Assembly (NCBI GenBank): GCA_003170825.1
Contig: PMYL01000044.1
Span: forward strand, 1 to 49,054
Source: Acidobacteriaceae bacterium
GTDB taxonomy: Bacteria > Acidobacteriota > Terriglobia > Terriglobales > Acidobacteriaceae
DNA: 49,054 nt
Direction of reading: 5' to 3'
The translations under genes were made by a program, and so were the position numbers. Positions 23,368 to 32,412 of this stretch are shown in pieces (positions within the stretch are counted from its first letter, which is position 1; the number at the start of each line of letters is the position of its first letter). The notes under the pieces were generated by a model. It was not told the origin of the DNA. It did no database searches and saw nothing but the letters and a program-made list of their open reading frames with translations.

Positions 23368-24930
23368 ATGGCGGTTGAGCAAGAAATTACGTCTGATGTG
23401 AGCGCGGTGGCTGAGCCGGAGATTGAATCTGACGAGAGCCCGGAGCAGGAGCCCGAGAAAGAGCCTGAGGAGAATACTGAATGGGAAGGTGAATTTGGCG
23501 AAACGGGCTGCCCGATCTGGATGGACTACTACGGCAATCTGGGATGTGGGCGCAAACTCCACGTTGCGCCAGACGGGGTAGACGAGAAGCTCGTATGCCT
23601 GATGCACTCGAAGGATCCGAACAAGCAGTCGGGGCCGCTCTTCGATGCATTCTGGATGGAGTTTGAGAGGATTCTGGGAGTCGCAGAGGAGAACGAGGCT
23701 CACTTCGAGGGCTTTGTCTTTCCCGAGTTCGATTTCAGCGGAAGGACATTCCAAGCGATCTGCTTGTTAAGTGATGCGACCTTCACGACGGACGCAGATT
23801 TCTACGAAGCGATCTTCGAGAAAAACGTAGACTTCAGCGATGCGACCTTCGAGAATAACGCAGAGTTCGGCAGTGCGACCTTTACACAGGAGGCAGGCTT
23901 TCACAACGCGACCTTCGGGCAGGAAGCACATTTCGGCATAGCGACCTTCATGCAGGATGCAAACTTCAGCCATGCGATCTTCACGAAGGACGCAGACTTC
24001 AGCTTTGCTACCTTCACCCAGGCAGCGCACTTTGTGGGCACAGAATTTCACGGAACGGCCGATTGTCACTGCAGCCGGTTTCTTGATCGAGCGGAATTTC
24101 TATATACGGAGTTTGATCCTCGAATTGAAGGACGGCCTAGCGCCATGTTTGATGGGGCAAACTTTTCCAAGCCCAGCGAGATCGTCTTCGATGACGTCGA
24201 TCTGAGTCGCGCTCTCTTCAGTAACTGCGATGTGAGCCAGGTCTGGTTTACCTCATCCGTGCAGTGGGGAAAACGGAAAGGCAGTCGCGGCCTCGCGGTC
24301 TTCGATGAGACGATTCCCCTCGGACAAGAGTTCGCGGAAGGATTACAGAGAGATGGGCAGCGCGACTACTGCGCATACTGCGCAGCGGAACAGATATATC
24401 ACCAGTTAAAAAAGAACTACGACTCCCGCCTGGATTATCGGACGGCCAATGAGTTTCATTTTAGCGAGATGGAGATGACGCGGCTGGCTGGGCCGACGGC
24501 TGGACGGCTTCTGTGGCTGCGACGATGGTGGTATCCCAGGCTGAGCTTGGTGGCCCTGTACCGATATGCGAGCGACTACGGCAACAGCTATCGGAAGCCG
24601 TTGGCGTGGATGCTTTTCTTCATTCTTTTCGCATTTCCAGTTTTGTTCCCTCTTCGCGGAGTTGGATTGAAGCGGCAAGGGGCCACGCAAGCAGAGACCT
24701 ACGCCTCGAAATGGAATGTTCAAAAGAGCTATGGAGAGAATCTGTGGGCGGAGGTGCGCCTAGCGGGCAAGGGCGCGATCACTTCCGTGGATGCGGCCAC
24801 TTTTCAGAAGAGCGCCGAGTACACTCCGGCCTATCCTTGGGGACGAGTTCTGGCGATCTTCGAGACGTTGCTGACTTCATCCTTGTTTGCGCTGTTTCTG
24901 CTTGCGATCCGGCGGCAGTTCCGGCGGTAA
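23368..24930 (+). CDS. Pentapeptide-repeat membrane protein
   Basis: A protein of about 520 aa; ATG 23368 is preferred and GTG 23350 is an alternative. There is an acidic N-terminus rich in E and P, then a short Cys domain (GCPIWMDYYGNLGCGRKLHV, LVCLMHSKDPNKQSG). About ten tandem decapeptides follow of the form ATFTxDADFx (roughly residues 135-245), which should build a right-handed beta-helix of the pentapeptide class. The C-terminal third has two hydrophobic helices (PLAWMLFFILFAFPVLFPL and ETLLTSSLFALFLLAIRRQF), the last ending in a basic tail, so the protein is membrane-attached. The family looks familiar from Acidobacteria, where it is uncharacterised. It follows the orphan ParD-like gene but shares no evident operon with it. 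Confidence 0.82.
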   Translation: MAVEQEITSDVSAVAEPEIESDESPEQEPEKEPEENTEWEGEFGETGCPIWMDYYGNLGCGRKLHVAPDGVDEKLVCLMHSKDPNKQSGPLFDAFWMEFERILGVAEENEAHFEGFVFPEFDFSGRTFQAICLLSDATFTTDADFYEAIFEKNVDFSDATFENNAEFGSATFTQEAGFHNATFGQEAHFGIATFMQDANFSHAIFTKDADFSFATFTQAAHFVGTEFHGTADCHCSRFLDRAEFLYTEFDPRIEGRPSAMFDGANFSKPSEIVFDDVDLSRALFSNCDVSQVWFTSSVQWGKRKGSRGLAVFDETIPLGQEFAEGLQRDGQRDYCAYCAAEQIYHQLKKNYDSRLDYRTANEFHFSEMEMTRLAGPTAGRLLWLRRWWYPRLSLVALYRYASDYGNSYRKPLAWMLFFILFAFPVLFPLRGVGLKRQGATQAETYASKWNVQKSYGENLWAEVRLAGKGAITSVDAATFQKSAEYTPAYPWGRVLAIFETLLTSSLFALFLLAIRRQFRR

Positions 24931-25014
24931 GGCTCCGGATGGATTGTCGACAACCCGCAAATCCACCCGGCCAATTCCCACATTTGAATAATGATTCTGC
25001 TCAGGCGAACAGCC

Positions 25015-25809
25015 CTACGCCGCCTTCGCCGCTGCAGCCTTTTCCGGCGCGGTGACCGGCCGCGTAGCCGCCAGCCAGATCAGCACAATCCCCCCAATCA
25101 CCGAAACCACGCTGGCGAGCTGCGCGTTCGATAAACCCCACAGAACCTTCGGGTTGCGCCGGATAAATTCAACGAAAAAGCGAGCCGTTCCGCTCAGCAG
25201 CAGATACTCGCCTATGATCGCGCCCCTGCCCCGCTGCTTTCCACCGCGCCACCACAGCCACGCGCCGATCGACAACTCCGCGGCCATCTCGTAAAGCGGT
25301 GTCGGATGCACCCGCACAAACGGCGGCGTCGGGTCGATGCCGTGCGGAAAACTCATGCCCCAGGGCAGTTTGGTCGCGATGCCGTAGCATCCGTCGCCGG
25401 AAAGAAAGCAGCCGAAGCGCCCGATCCCGTGGCCGACCGCCGCCGCCGGAGCAGCCAGGTCCAGCGTCCGCAGCCCGCCGATCTTTGCCCGCCACCCCTG
25501 AAACACCAGTGCGATGATGCCAAAGAGCGCTGCGCCGTACCAGGCAAAACCGGCCGAATCCCACAGCACCCGCCAGCCCATCTCGCGAAACTCCAGCGGC
25601 GTGTCGATGACATGCCACAGTTTGGCGCCCACGATGGCCGCCACCACGGCAACGGCCACCATGCCCACCGCGTCCGCATTGATGTGCGCGCGCCGGAAGT
25701 TCCGGTCCATGATAAAAGCGCCCACCACGGCAGCCACCCATATCGTCAGCCCGTAGGTTGCGATGTTCAGGTGCCAGAAGTACAAATTGAGGTGCAAATA
25801 AGGCAACAT
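25015..25809 (-). CDS. lgt: Prolipoprotein diacylglyceryl transferase
   Basis: A 264-aa inner-membrane enzyme with about seven hydrophobic helices that transfers diacylglycerol from phosphatidylglycerol to the lipobox cysteine of prolipoproteins. Family features seen: LHLNLYFWHLNIATYGLTIW at the N-terminus, the central AVGHGIGRFGCFLSGDGCYG (the Lgt GRxGNFxN-type signature, somewhat divergent with C in place of N), LPWGMSFPHG, and VHPTPLYEMAAELSIG. FFVEFIRRNP is also typical. The divergent signature leaves room for an Lgt-like variant. Start ATG 25809 lacks a ribosome-binding site, and a TATACT box lies 10 bp upstream, so the message may be leaderless. Divergent from hpt. Confidence 0.88.
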   Translation of the reverse strand: MLPYLHLNLYFWHLNIATYGLTIWVAAVVGAFIMDRNFRRAHINADAVGMVAVAVVAAIVGAKLWHVIDTPLEFREMGWRVLWDSAGFAWYGAALFGIIALVFQGWRAKIGGLRTLDLAAPAAAVGHGIGRFGCFLSGDGCYGIATKLPWGMSFPHGIDPTPPFVRVHPTPLYEMAAELSIGAWLWWRGGKQRGRGAIIGEYLLLSGTARFFVEFIRRNPKVLWGLSNAQLASVVSVIGGIVLIWLAATRPVTAPEKAAAAKAA

Positions 25810-25818
25810 ATGTCTTTA

Positions 25819-25824
25819 AGTATA
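25819..25824 (-). promoter_or_regulatory. Putative -10 box of lgt (leaderless transcript)
   Basis: The minus strand reads TATACT at 25824-25819. A start site seven bases later would fall within about 3 nt of ATG 25809. No Shine-Dalgarno-like purine run lies between. The -35 region (GACTTT at 17 bp) is weak. Confidence 0.35.
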
Positions 25825-25954
25825 AACGACCCTGCCGCCGGAAAGTCGCGCCCTAGCCCCTGCTCCGCAATTTGCCCAGTCCACAATCTGTCCACACCGC
25901 GATTTGCACAGGAGCCCTTGCCTGCCGAGCCCGCATTCGCGCAATACTGTGTGC

Positions 25955-26500
25955 ATGGCTACCGTCCCCTACCAGGGCCTTGAGGTTCTCTATACCCGTC
26001 AGCAGATCGCCGAACGCGTCGCCGAGATGGGCGCCCAGATCACCCGTGACCTGAACGGCGAAAAGCTGGTCATGGTCGGCGTGCTCAAGGGCGCGGCGCC
26101 CTTTCTCGCCGACCTGGCGCGCTCCGTGCAGGCCGACGCCACCTTCGACTTTGTCGCCACCTCCAGCTACGGCAAGGCGCAGCGCACCTCCGGCGCGGTC
26201 AAGCTCATCAAGGACCTCGACGAGACCATCGAGGGCAAGAACGTCCTGATCGTCGAGGACATCCTCGACACCGGCCTCACCCTCGCCTACCTGCGCAAGC
26301 TTTTCTTGCAGCAGCATCCCAAAACCCTCCGCATCGCCACTCTGCTCGACAAACCCTCCCGCCGCCTGGAAAAAATCGAGGCCGACTACGTGGGCTTCTC
26401 CATTCCCAATCTCTTCGTCATCGGATACGGCATGGACTACGCCGAGCGCTACCGCAACCTCCCCGACATCTGCCTGATGACTCCCGACCATCCCGAGTAG
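25955..26500 (+). CDS. hpt: Hypoxanthine phosphoribosyltransferase
   Basis: A 181-aa purine-salvage enzyme converting hypoxanthine or guanine and PRPP to IMP or GMP. The PRPP-binding motif is NVLIVEDILDTGLTLAYL (about residues 93-110), MVGVLKGAAPFLADL forms the early loop, SSYGKAQRTSG the flexible active-site loop, and VGFSIPNLFVIGYGMDYAER the C-terminal conserved segment. ATG at 25955 gives the usual family length; 17 further upstream codons are open but atypical. Next on the strand are deoC and an ACT reading frame, so nucleoside and base salvage genes are side by side, separated by 233 bp. Confidence 0.94.
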   Translation: MATVPYQGLEVLYTRQQIAERVAEMGAQITRDLNGEKLVMVGVLKGAAPFLADLARSVQADATFDFVATSSYGKAQRTSGAVKLIKDLDETIEGKNVLIVEDILDTGLTLAYLRKLFLQQHPKTLRIATLLDKPSRRLEKIEADYVGFSIPNLFVIGYGMDYAERYRNLPDICLMTPDHPE

Positions 26501-26733
26501 CGCCGGAGCCATATCCCATGGCCGGCCATCGAAAATCCGCTTTTCGCGATGGCCTCATCGAGCGCATGGAAATCGAGTAGCCGGCCCGGCCGTTGGCGCA
26601 GTCTGCAACCCGAACCGCTCAATTCGCGCCCGTCATTTGGCCCGGCCCTCCGGCAAGCTCTATACTCATCTCCCGTATACTGCCCGGCGAGCCGCCATCC
26701 AGAGCGGCGTTCTTCCGGCAAGGAGCATTGCGC

Positions 26734-27489
26734 ATGGCTGCAATCACGCCCATTCAAGAAGCGGACCTCGAATTCGACAACGGCACCTTCGATTCCGCCG
26801 CCTTCGCCGCACAGGCGCTGTCGAACTGGCAAACGCTGGCCGCCGTCATCGACCACACCCTGCTCAAACCCGGCGCCACCCGCGACCAGATCGAAAGCCT
26901 CTGCGACGAGGCCATCCGCTACCGCTTTGCCTGTGCCATGGTCAACCCAGTCTGGGTTCCCACCGCGGTCGCTGTCCTCTCCGGAACCGGCATCCCCGTG
27001 GGTGCCGTCATCGGCTTTCCCCTCGGCGCCTCGCTGGTCTCCACGCTCCGCCAGGAAGCCTCCGCCGTCACCCGCCTCGGCGCGTCCGAGTTGGACATGG
27101 TCATCCCCATCGGCCAGCTCAAAAGCGGCAACCATCAAGCCGTACACCACGCTGTCCACGCCGTCGCCGCCGTCGCCCATCACAACGGCGCCCTGCTCAA
27201 GGTGATTCTTGAAACCGCCCTGCTCACAGTCGCTGAAAAACTCCGCGCCGCCGAGATCGCCATCCAGGCCGGCGCCGACTTCCTCAAGACCTCCACCGGC
27301 TTCGCCTCCGCCGGCGCAACCCCGGCCGACGTTGCCCTGCTCCGCGGCGTAGCCGGCGCGCGTTCCGGCGTCAAAGCCTCCGGCGGCATCCGCACCCTCG
27401 ACCAGGTCCGCGCCCTCCTCGAAGCCGGCGCCAACCGCATCGGCGCCTCCGCCTCCGTCGCCATCGTCCGCGAACTGGGAGCTGAGTAA
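26734..27489 (+). CDS. deoC: Deoxyribose-phosphate aldolase
   Basis: A 251-aa TIM-barrel class I aldolase that cleaves 2-deoxyribose 5-phosphate to acetaldehyde and glyceraldehyde 3-phosphate in deoxynucleoside catabolism. The Schiff-base lysine lies in [11 protein letters not shown] (Lys about 185) and the second lysine in VKASGGIRT (about 214). [10 protein letters not shown] and [16 protein letters not shown] are also typical. ATG 26734 has AAGGAG 8 bp upstream. Two TATACT boxes (26661-26666 and 26676-26681) lie in the 5' region and may be promoters. The stop overlaps the beginning of an open ACT-domain frame in a different register, noted separately. Confidence 0.95.
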   Translation: MAAITPIQEADLEFDNGTFDSAAFAAQALSNWQTLAAVIDHTLLKPGATRDQIESLCDEAIRYRFACAMVNPVWVPTAVAVLSGTGIPVGAVIGFPLGASLVSTLRQEASAVTRLGASELDMVIPIGQLKSGNHQAVHHAVHAVAAVAHHNGALLKVILETALLTVAEKLRAAEIAIQAGADFLKTSTGFASAGATPADVALLRGVAGARSGVKASGGIRTLDQVRALLEAGANRIGASASVAIVRELGAE

Positions 27490-27835
27490 CAACAAGGGAG
27501 CAGGTCGCCACGCGCTCCAGTTCGACTCCGAATCCTCCACCCACTCCATCATCCTGCAGGTCGTCGCCCAGGATGTACCGGGCCTGCTCCGCCAGATCGC
27601 CCTCACCCTCAGCACCCACCAGTGCAACGTCAAGGTAGCCCTCATCGACACTGAAGGAGAAACCGCCATCAACGTCTTCTACCTAACCAGGCAGGGCGCC
27701 AAACTCAGCGAAGAAGCCCAGCAATCCCTCGCCGCCGACCTAGAGTGGTTCCACAATTCACGTGCCCTCGCCGGCATCGAGCAAGGTGGCTTTTACTTCC
27801 ACCCCAGCGACGAAGACCCCGCCGCGGCGGGCTGA
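27482..27835 (+). pseudogene. ACT-domain frame without canonical start (possible frameshifted gene)
   Basis: An open frame of about 117 codons begins within the last codons of deoC, in the +1 register relative to deoC, and ends TGA at 27833. It encodes [40 protein letters not shown] and [16 protein letters not shown], a clear ACT regulatory domain of the kind at the C-terminus of GlnD and in small ligand-binding proteins. No ATG, GTG or TTG exists in frame near the start; the best available is CTG at 27482. Possibilities are a CTG start coupled to deoC termination, a +1 frameshift fusing it to deoC, a lost start codon, or a sequencing indel. ACT domains bind amino acids or similar small molecules. 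Confidence 0.65.
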
Positions 27836-27849
27836 GGACCTCGGTCAGG

Positions 27850-27876
27850 AAAAAGCCACTCAGCGGCAGTGGCTTT
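27850..27876. terminator. Rho-independent-like terminator after deoC/ACT
   Basis: AAAGCCACT (27852-27860), loop CAGCGGC, AGTGGCTTT (27868-27876): a perfect 9-bp stem 15 bp beyond the ACT stop. The T-run (TTTTT) is better placed on the minus-strand side, so it may work in both directions. Confidence 0.6.
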
Positions 27877-28309
27877 GGGGTACAGCAATTGTGGAGCCGC
27901 TATAGCTTTATTTGGCGCCGGGGGTCAACCTTCCTGGCTGGTTTTCGTCTAAAAGTTTGTACGCTCCCGGTGTTTCTATCGGCAGACGTTCGATTCTGAA
28001 ATAACATCCTTTTGATACGGCTTCAGGGTTCCTTTTTGCAATGGCTACGAGAGCGCAGACAGGAACAGGGACCGGGATATTCCCCCATGCTGAGCTTCTC
28101 CTCCAGTTCATGGCGGAGGGGATTGCCGGCCGAACTCGAAACGTTGCCGGCCGATCTCGAAACGGCATAGCCGATTATGATACCTTTGGCATCCAGGCAG
28201 AATGTTGAGGGCCGGTGCGCGCGTAGCATGCGCGGACATTCTTGATTGGAACCGCAACTTTTCCTCCGTTCGGGGGTTTTCTCCGAAGAAAGGGTTCAGG
28301 AATACCACT
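27877..28309. other. Spacer upstream of the S53 peptidase with a tandem 21-mer; possible gene remnant
   Basis: Holds a two-copy tandem 21-bp repeat (TTGCCGGCCGAACTCGAAACG, one mismatch) at 28123-28164. On the minus strand, 27908-28060 reads PEAVSKGCYFRIERLPIETP, which looks protein-like, but no intact start with a ribosome-binding site is seen and neighbouring frames carry the upstream continuation. This could be a decayed gene. No firm gene is called. Confidence 0.35.
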
Positions 28310-31300
28310 ATGCGTCCTCTGCGTTCGCTTCCCTTGTGTGTATTGGCTAGTGCATTGCTGTGCGGTACAGCGGCGATGGCCCAGAATTCCACGACAGCCG
28401 CACGGATTACCACGGATGTGGATGAGTCCTCGCTCACCACGTTGAAAGGCAATGTGCCGCTGCTGGCGCGGGCGCAATACGACCAGGGCGAGGCTTCGCC
28501 CTCGACGCAGTTGACCCACGTGCGCCTGGTGCTGTCGCGCTCGAGTGAGCAGCAGGCGGCGCTCGACAAGTACCTGGCCGAGTTGCAGGACAAGTCCTCG
28601 CCGAACTACCACAAGTGGCTCACCCCAGAGCAGTTCGGCAAGCTGTACGGGCCGGCGGACTCGGATGTGGCGGCCCTTGTGGCCTGGCTTGAGTCGCATG
28701 GCCTCAAACTGGAGACGGTCTCAACCGGGCGCACGAATATTGCTTTCTCTGGGAGCGTGAGCCAGGTGGAAGAGACGTTTCACACCTCGATCCACTCTTT
28801 CGCGGCCAACGGGAGCCAGTTTTATTCGAATACGACGGACCCGAAGATTCCCACGGCGCTGGCCCCGGTGGTGAAGGGCGTTGCGCACCTGAACACGATT
28901 CGACCCAAGCCGCATTTTCAGCGCGGAAGCGCGGGCAAGTTCAACCCCCAGACCAAGCGGATGGAGCCGGCCAACGGACCAGGGCCCAGCCTGACCGGCG
29001 GATCGGGGACAACCGCAGCCCCCTACTTCCTCTATATCGTCCCTGGGGATGCGGCGACGATCTATGACACGCCGAACTCTTTCAACGCCAACTACTCCTC
29101 GGGGACAAGTTATACGGGCGAGGGTGTGATCATCGGCGTTGGCGGCGATGCGACGATCAGCACCTCCATCGTGGCAAATGGCTATCGCAGCATGTTTCTC
29201 GGCAATACAACCACTCCCTCGCTCTACTATTGCACCAGCTCCAGCCCCAGTTCATGCTCCTCCACACCGGGTACCGGATACAACGCGGGCGATGCGGACG
29301 AAGCTTATATCGACACCGAGCTCTCCGGAGGCATTGCTCCGGGTGCGACGATTTACTACTATGCCTCTACGGACCTCAACTCAGGCATCGAGGCGGCGCT
29401 CACTGCCAATGTAGTGGACATCTTCAGCCTGAGCTTTGGCGAGTGCGAGCAAGACATGAGTACCAGCGACAATGCACTGATCAACGGCTGGTGGGAGGAG
29501 GCGGCGGGGCAGGGCATCGCGGTGACGGTTTCAACCGGCGACAGTGGCTCGGCAGGATGCGACTACCCTACTAATAGCAAAGGCAAGAATGTTACCGATG
29601 CCGTCGGCGGATTGGCGGTAAGCGGTTTTGCCTCGACGCCGTATAACATCGCGGTAGGCGGAACGGATTTCTATCCCCTGAACTCTTCTTTTTCTTCGTT
29701 TTCGACCTATGTGAGCACCTCGTCAGGCAGCTCTTCAACCTATTACCGGACCGCCCTGGGCTCCATCCCGGAGTCGGCCTGGAATGACTCGACAACTACC
29801 CTAGTCACCGGGCTCAGTGCTAACGTTCCCTGGACGGGCAGCAGCGCCAATATCGTGGCTGGTAGCGGCGGTGCGAGCAGTTGCGCGACGGGCTCCGGTG
29901 CAACGTGCGCCGGCTACCCCAAGCCCTCGTGGCAGACGGGTACAGGTGTGCCCTCGGACGGGAAGCGCGATCTGCCAGATGTGTCGTTGATGGCAGGCAA
30001 CGGGAATGACGACGCAACCTGGGTGGTATGCGACGATGAGACAACCACTTACAATAGCCAGACTGTAACACTGGATTGCGAAGTGCAATCGGACGGCTAT
30101 TGGTTCACCGACGGTTATGGCGGCACGTCCACCGCTGCGCCGGCCTTCGCGGGCATTCTGGCCCTGGTCCAGCAGAAGACCGGCAGCCGGCTGGGGCAGG
30201 CGGCCAAGGAGCTGTATACCCTATTCAACAACTTCAATTACCCGATCTTTCACTATGTGCAGGTGGGCAATAACTCGGTGCCATGCACCAGCGGCACTCC
30301 CAACTGCGCCCTGAACTCGGCAGGATACTACTTCGAGAGCGGCTACAACACGGCCACCAACTACAGCCTGGCAACCGGGATGGGCAGCGTGGATGCCACG
30401 CAACTGGTGAACCACTGGAGTACGACAACCAGCCTGGCGACGCCGACCGTGGCCATAACTGCCCCCACGCCCAATCCGGTGACAACCGCCCAGAGTCTTT
30501 CTGTGCCTGTTTCGGTGACCGGCTCCAGCGGAACGCCGACCGGAACGGTGACGCTCACAGGCGGCGGTTACACGTCGGCAGCGGAGACGCTTTCCAGCGG
30601 CAGTTACACCTTCACCGTTCCGGCCGGATCGCTGGCAATCGGGTCGGACACGCTGACGGCCAGCTACACACCGGATGCGGCAAGTTCCTCGACCTATAAC
30701 AGCGCGACGGGATCGAATTCGGTGACGGTGACCGCCGCGCCGGCTGCCACCACAGGCGCGGCCACCGCCATAACCGCCAGCTCCGCAACCCTGGCCGGAA
30801 CGGTGAACCCCAACGGGGCCGACACCCACGCATGGTTCCTCTACGGCACTAGCAGCACCCTCGCCGGAGCCAGCCAGACCACTTCCCAGGACCTCGGCTC
30901 CGGAACAACAGCATCCCCGGTCAGCGCCAACCTCTCTGGACTGACCGCCAGTACGACCTACTCCTTCAGGGTCGTGGCCCAGAACACCACCGGCACCACC
31001 GACGGAGCTATCGATTCCTTCACTACAGCCGCCCCCCCGCAACCTCCGGCGGCCACCACAGGTTCGGCCTCGGCGATCACCGCCAGCTCCGCCACCCTGG
31101 CCGGCACGGTCAACCCCAACGGGGCCGACACCCACGCCTGGTTCCTCTACGGCACCAGCAGCACCCTCGCCGGAGCCAGCCAGACCACTTCCCAGGACCT
31201 CGGCTCCGGAACAACAGCATCCCCGGTCACCGCCAACCTCTCTGGACTGACCGCCAGTACGACCTACTACTTCAGGGTGGTGGCCCAGAACACCACCGGC

Positions 31301-32194
31301 ACCACCGACGGAGCCATCGATTCCTTCACTACAGCCGCCCCCCCACAAGCCCCGGCGGCCACCACAGGTTCGGCCTCGGCGATCACCGCCAGCTCTGCCA
31401 CCCTGGCCGGCACGGTCAACCCCAACGGGGCCGACACCCACGCCTGGTTCCTCTACGGCACCAGCAGCACCCTGAGCGGAGCCAGCCAGACCACTTCCCA
31501 GGACCTCGGCTCCGGAACAACAGCATCCCCGGTCACCGCCAACCTCTCTGGACTGACCGCCAGTACGACCTACTACTTCAGGGTCGTGGCCCAGAACACC
31601 ACCGGCACCACCGACGGAGCCATCGACTCCTTCACTACAACCGCCATCCCCTTCACCCTTGCCGGCACAGCGGTCTCTGTCGCGCCCGGCGCAACCACCG
31701 GAAACACCTCGACGATTACCGTGACGCCGGGTACGGGTGGGTTTACCGGCATGGTCAGCCTCAGTTGCGCCATTACCCCCACGGCCGCCAGCGATCCGGC
31801 GACGTGCAGCCTTTCTCCGGCTTCGGTTACAATCAGCGGCGCGACGGCGCAAACGGCCACGTTGACCGTGTACACCACGGCGCCCACCAGCGCGGCGCTG
31901 GTCTATCCCAAGCGCCCCGGAGTTCCCTGGTACGCGACCGGAGGCGCAACTCTGGCATGCATCCTGCTCTTCGGCATCCCGGCGCGGCGGCGTAAGTGGC
32001 GGACCATGCTCGGAATGATGGTGCTTCTGGCAGCCATCTCAGCCTGTGCCCTCGGATGTGGAGGCGGCGGAGGCGGTGGTGGTGGCGGAGGTGGGGGCAA
32101 TTCCGGCACTACGGCGGGCAACTACACCATCACCGTAACAGGCACCTCAGGCACCACCACGGCAACGGGCACAGTCGCCCTCACCGTGCAGTAG
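28310..32194 (+). CDS. Secreted S53 (pro-kumamolisin/sedolisin) peptidase with FN3-like repeats
   Basis: A 1294-aa exported acid protease. Signal peptide: MRPLRSLPLCVLASALLCGT...MAQ. Residues about 40-190 form the activation prodomain (SSPNYHKWLTPEQFGKLYGP). The catalytic part has DADEAYIDTELSGG (probable Glu and Asp of the Ser-Glu-Asp triad, near 327) and YGGTSTAAPAFAG with the nucleophile Ser near 606. After an Ig-like spacer come three nearly identical 102-residue FN3-like modules (about 813-1118; SSATLAGTVNPNGADTHAWF). The end carries a hydrophobic stretch, ARRRKW, a second hydrophobic stretch ending LGCGGGGGG, and a Thr/Gly-rich beta segment. This may be a surface-anchoring or sorting region. 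ATG 28310 is chosen for the signal peptide. Confidence 0.93.
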   Translation: MRPLRSLPLCVLASALLCGTAAMAQNSTTAARITTDVDESSLTTLKGNVPLLARAQYDQGEASPSTQLTHVRLVLSRSSEQQAALDKYLAELQDKSSPNYHKWLTPEQFGKLYGPADSDVAALVAWLESHGLKLETVSTGRTNIAFSGSVSQVEETFHTSIHSFAANGSQFYSNTTDPKIPTALAPVVKGVAHLNTIRPKPHFQRGSAGKFNPQTKRMEPANGPGPSLTGGSGTTAAPYFLYIVPGDAATIYDTPNSFNANYSSGTSYTGEGVIIGVGGDATISTSIVANGYRSMFLGNTTTPSLYYCTSSSPSSCSSTPGTGYNAGDADEAYIDTELSGGIAPGATIYYYASTDLNSGIEAALTANVVDIFSLSFGECEQDMSTSDNALINGWWEEAAGQGIAVTVSTGDSGSAGCDYPTNSKGKNVTDAVGGLAVSGFASTPYNIAVGGTDFYPLNSSFSSFSTYVSTSSGSSSTYYRTALGSIPESAWNDSTTTLVTGLSANVPWTGSSANIVAGSGGASSCATGSGATCAGYPKPSWQTGTGVPSDGKRDLPDVSLMAGNGNDDATWVVCDDETTTYNSQTVTLDCEVQSDGYWFTDGYGGTSTAAPAFAGILALVQQKTGSRLGQAAKELYTLFNNFNYPIFHYVQVGNNSVPCTSGTPNCALNSAGYYFESGYNTATNYSLATGMGSVDATQLVNHWSTTTSLATPTVAITAPTPNPVTTAQSLSVPVSVTGSSGTPTGTVTLTGGGYTSAAETLSSGSYTFTVPAGSLAIGSDTLTASYTPDAASSSTYNSATGSNSVTVTAAPAATTGAATAITASSATLAGTVNPNGADTHAWFLYGTSSTLAGASQTTSQDLGSGTTASPVSANLSGLTASTTYSFRVVAQNTTGTTDGAIDSFTTAAPPQPPAATTGSASAITASSATLAGTVNPNGADTHAWFLYGTSSTLAGASQTTSQDLGSGTTASPVTANLSGLTASTTYYFRVVAQNTTGTTDGAIDSFTTAAPPQAPAATTGSASAITASSATLAGTVNPNGADTHAWFLYGTSSTLSGASQTTSQDLGSGTTASPVTANLSGLTASTTYYFRVVAQNTTGTTDGAIDSFTTTAIPFTLAGTAVSVAPGATTGNTSTITVTPGTGGFTGMVSLSCAITPTAASDPATCSLSPASVTISGATAQTATLTVYTTAPTSAALVYPKRPGVPWYATGGATLACILLFGIPARRRKWRTMLGMMVLLAAISACALGCGGGGGGGGGGGGGNSGTTAGNYTITVTGTSGTTTATGTVALTVQ
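30746..31663 (+). repeat. Three tandem 306-bp repeats in the S53 peptidase gene
   Basis: The sequence GCCACCACAGG recurs at 30746, 31052 and 31358, exactly 306 bp (102 codons) apart, and the copies are nearly identical at DNA level, including silent positions. Copies 2 and 3 are closest to each other; copy 1 differs mainly at its left end. Such identity implies recent duplication or gene conversion and unequal crossing-over potential. Confidence 0.95.
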
Positions 32195-32210
32195 CCCTCA
32201 CCCGCATCAA

Positions 32211-32244
32211 GCGGCCGCACCCCTCTTCCAAGAGATGCGGCCGC
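32211..32244 (+). terminator. Hairpin downstream of the S53 peptidase
   Basis: GCGGCCGCA and TGCGGCCGC (9-bp perfect stem) around a 16-nt loop, 17 bp past the stop. No T-run follows, so it may stabilise the 3' end or act with another factor. Confidence 0.45.
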
Positions 32245-32412
32245 AAGCTGCCTATGCATGTCTCGCCTTTGAGTCCTGGGAATCGCCAGCCACTGCCGGT
32301 GTTACTTCCAACCCGGCAACAATCCCATACCCTCTGACGGTTCCCCGCCCGCCCTCGCCGCTCGCCGGCTTCCCTGTTCCATGATCCATGCCTCTGTTCC
32401 GATAAACTCAAA

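Noticed and set aside
27908..28229. Minus-strand frames before the S53 gene
   Set aside because: Part looks protein-like, but split between frames and without a start; kept only as a possible remnant.
30221..31852. 543-codon antisense frame opposite the S53 repeats
   Set aside because: Gly-rich antisense artefact of the repeated FN3-like modules.
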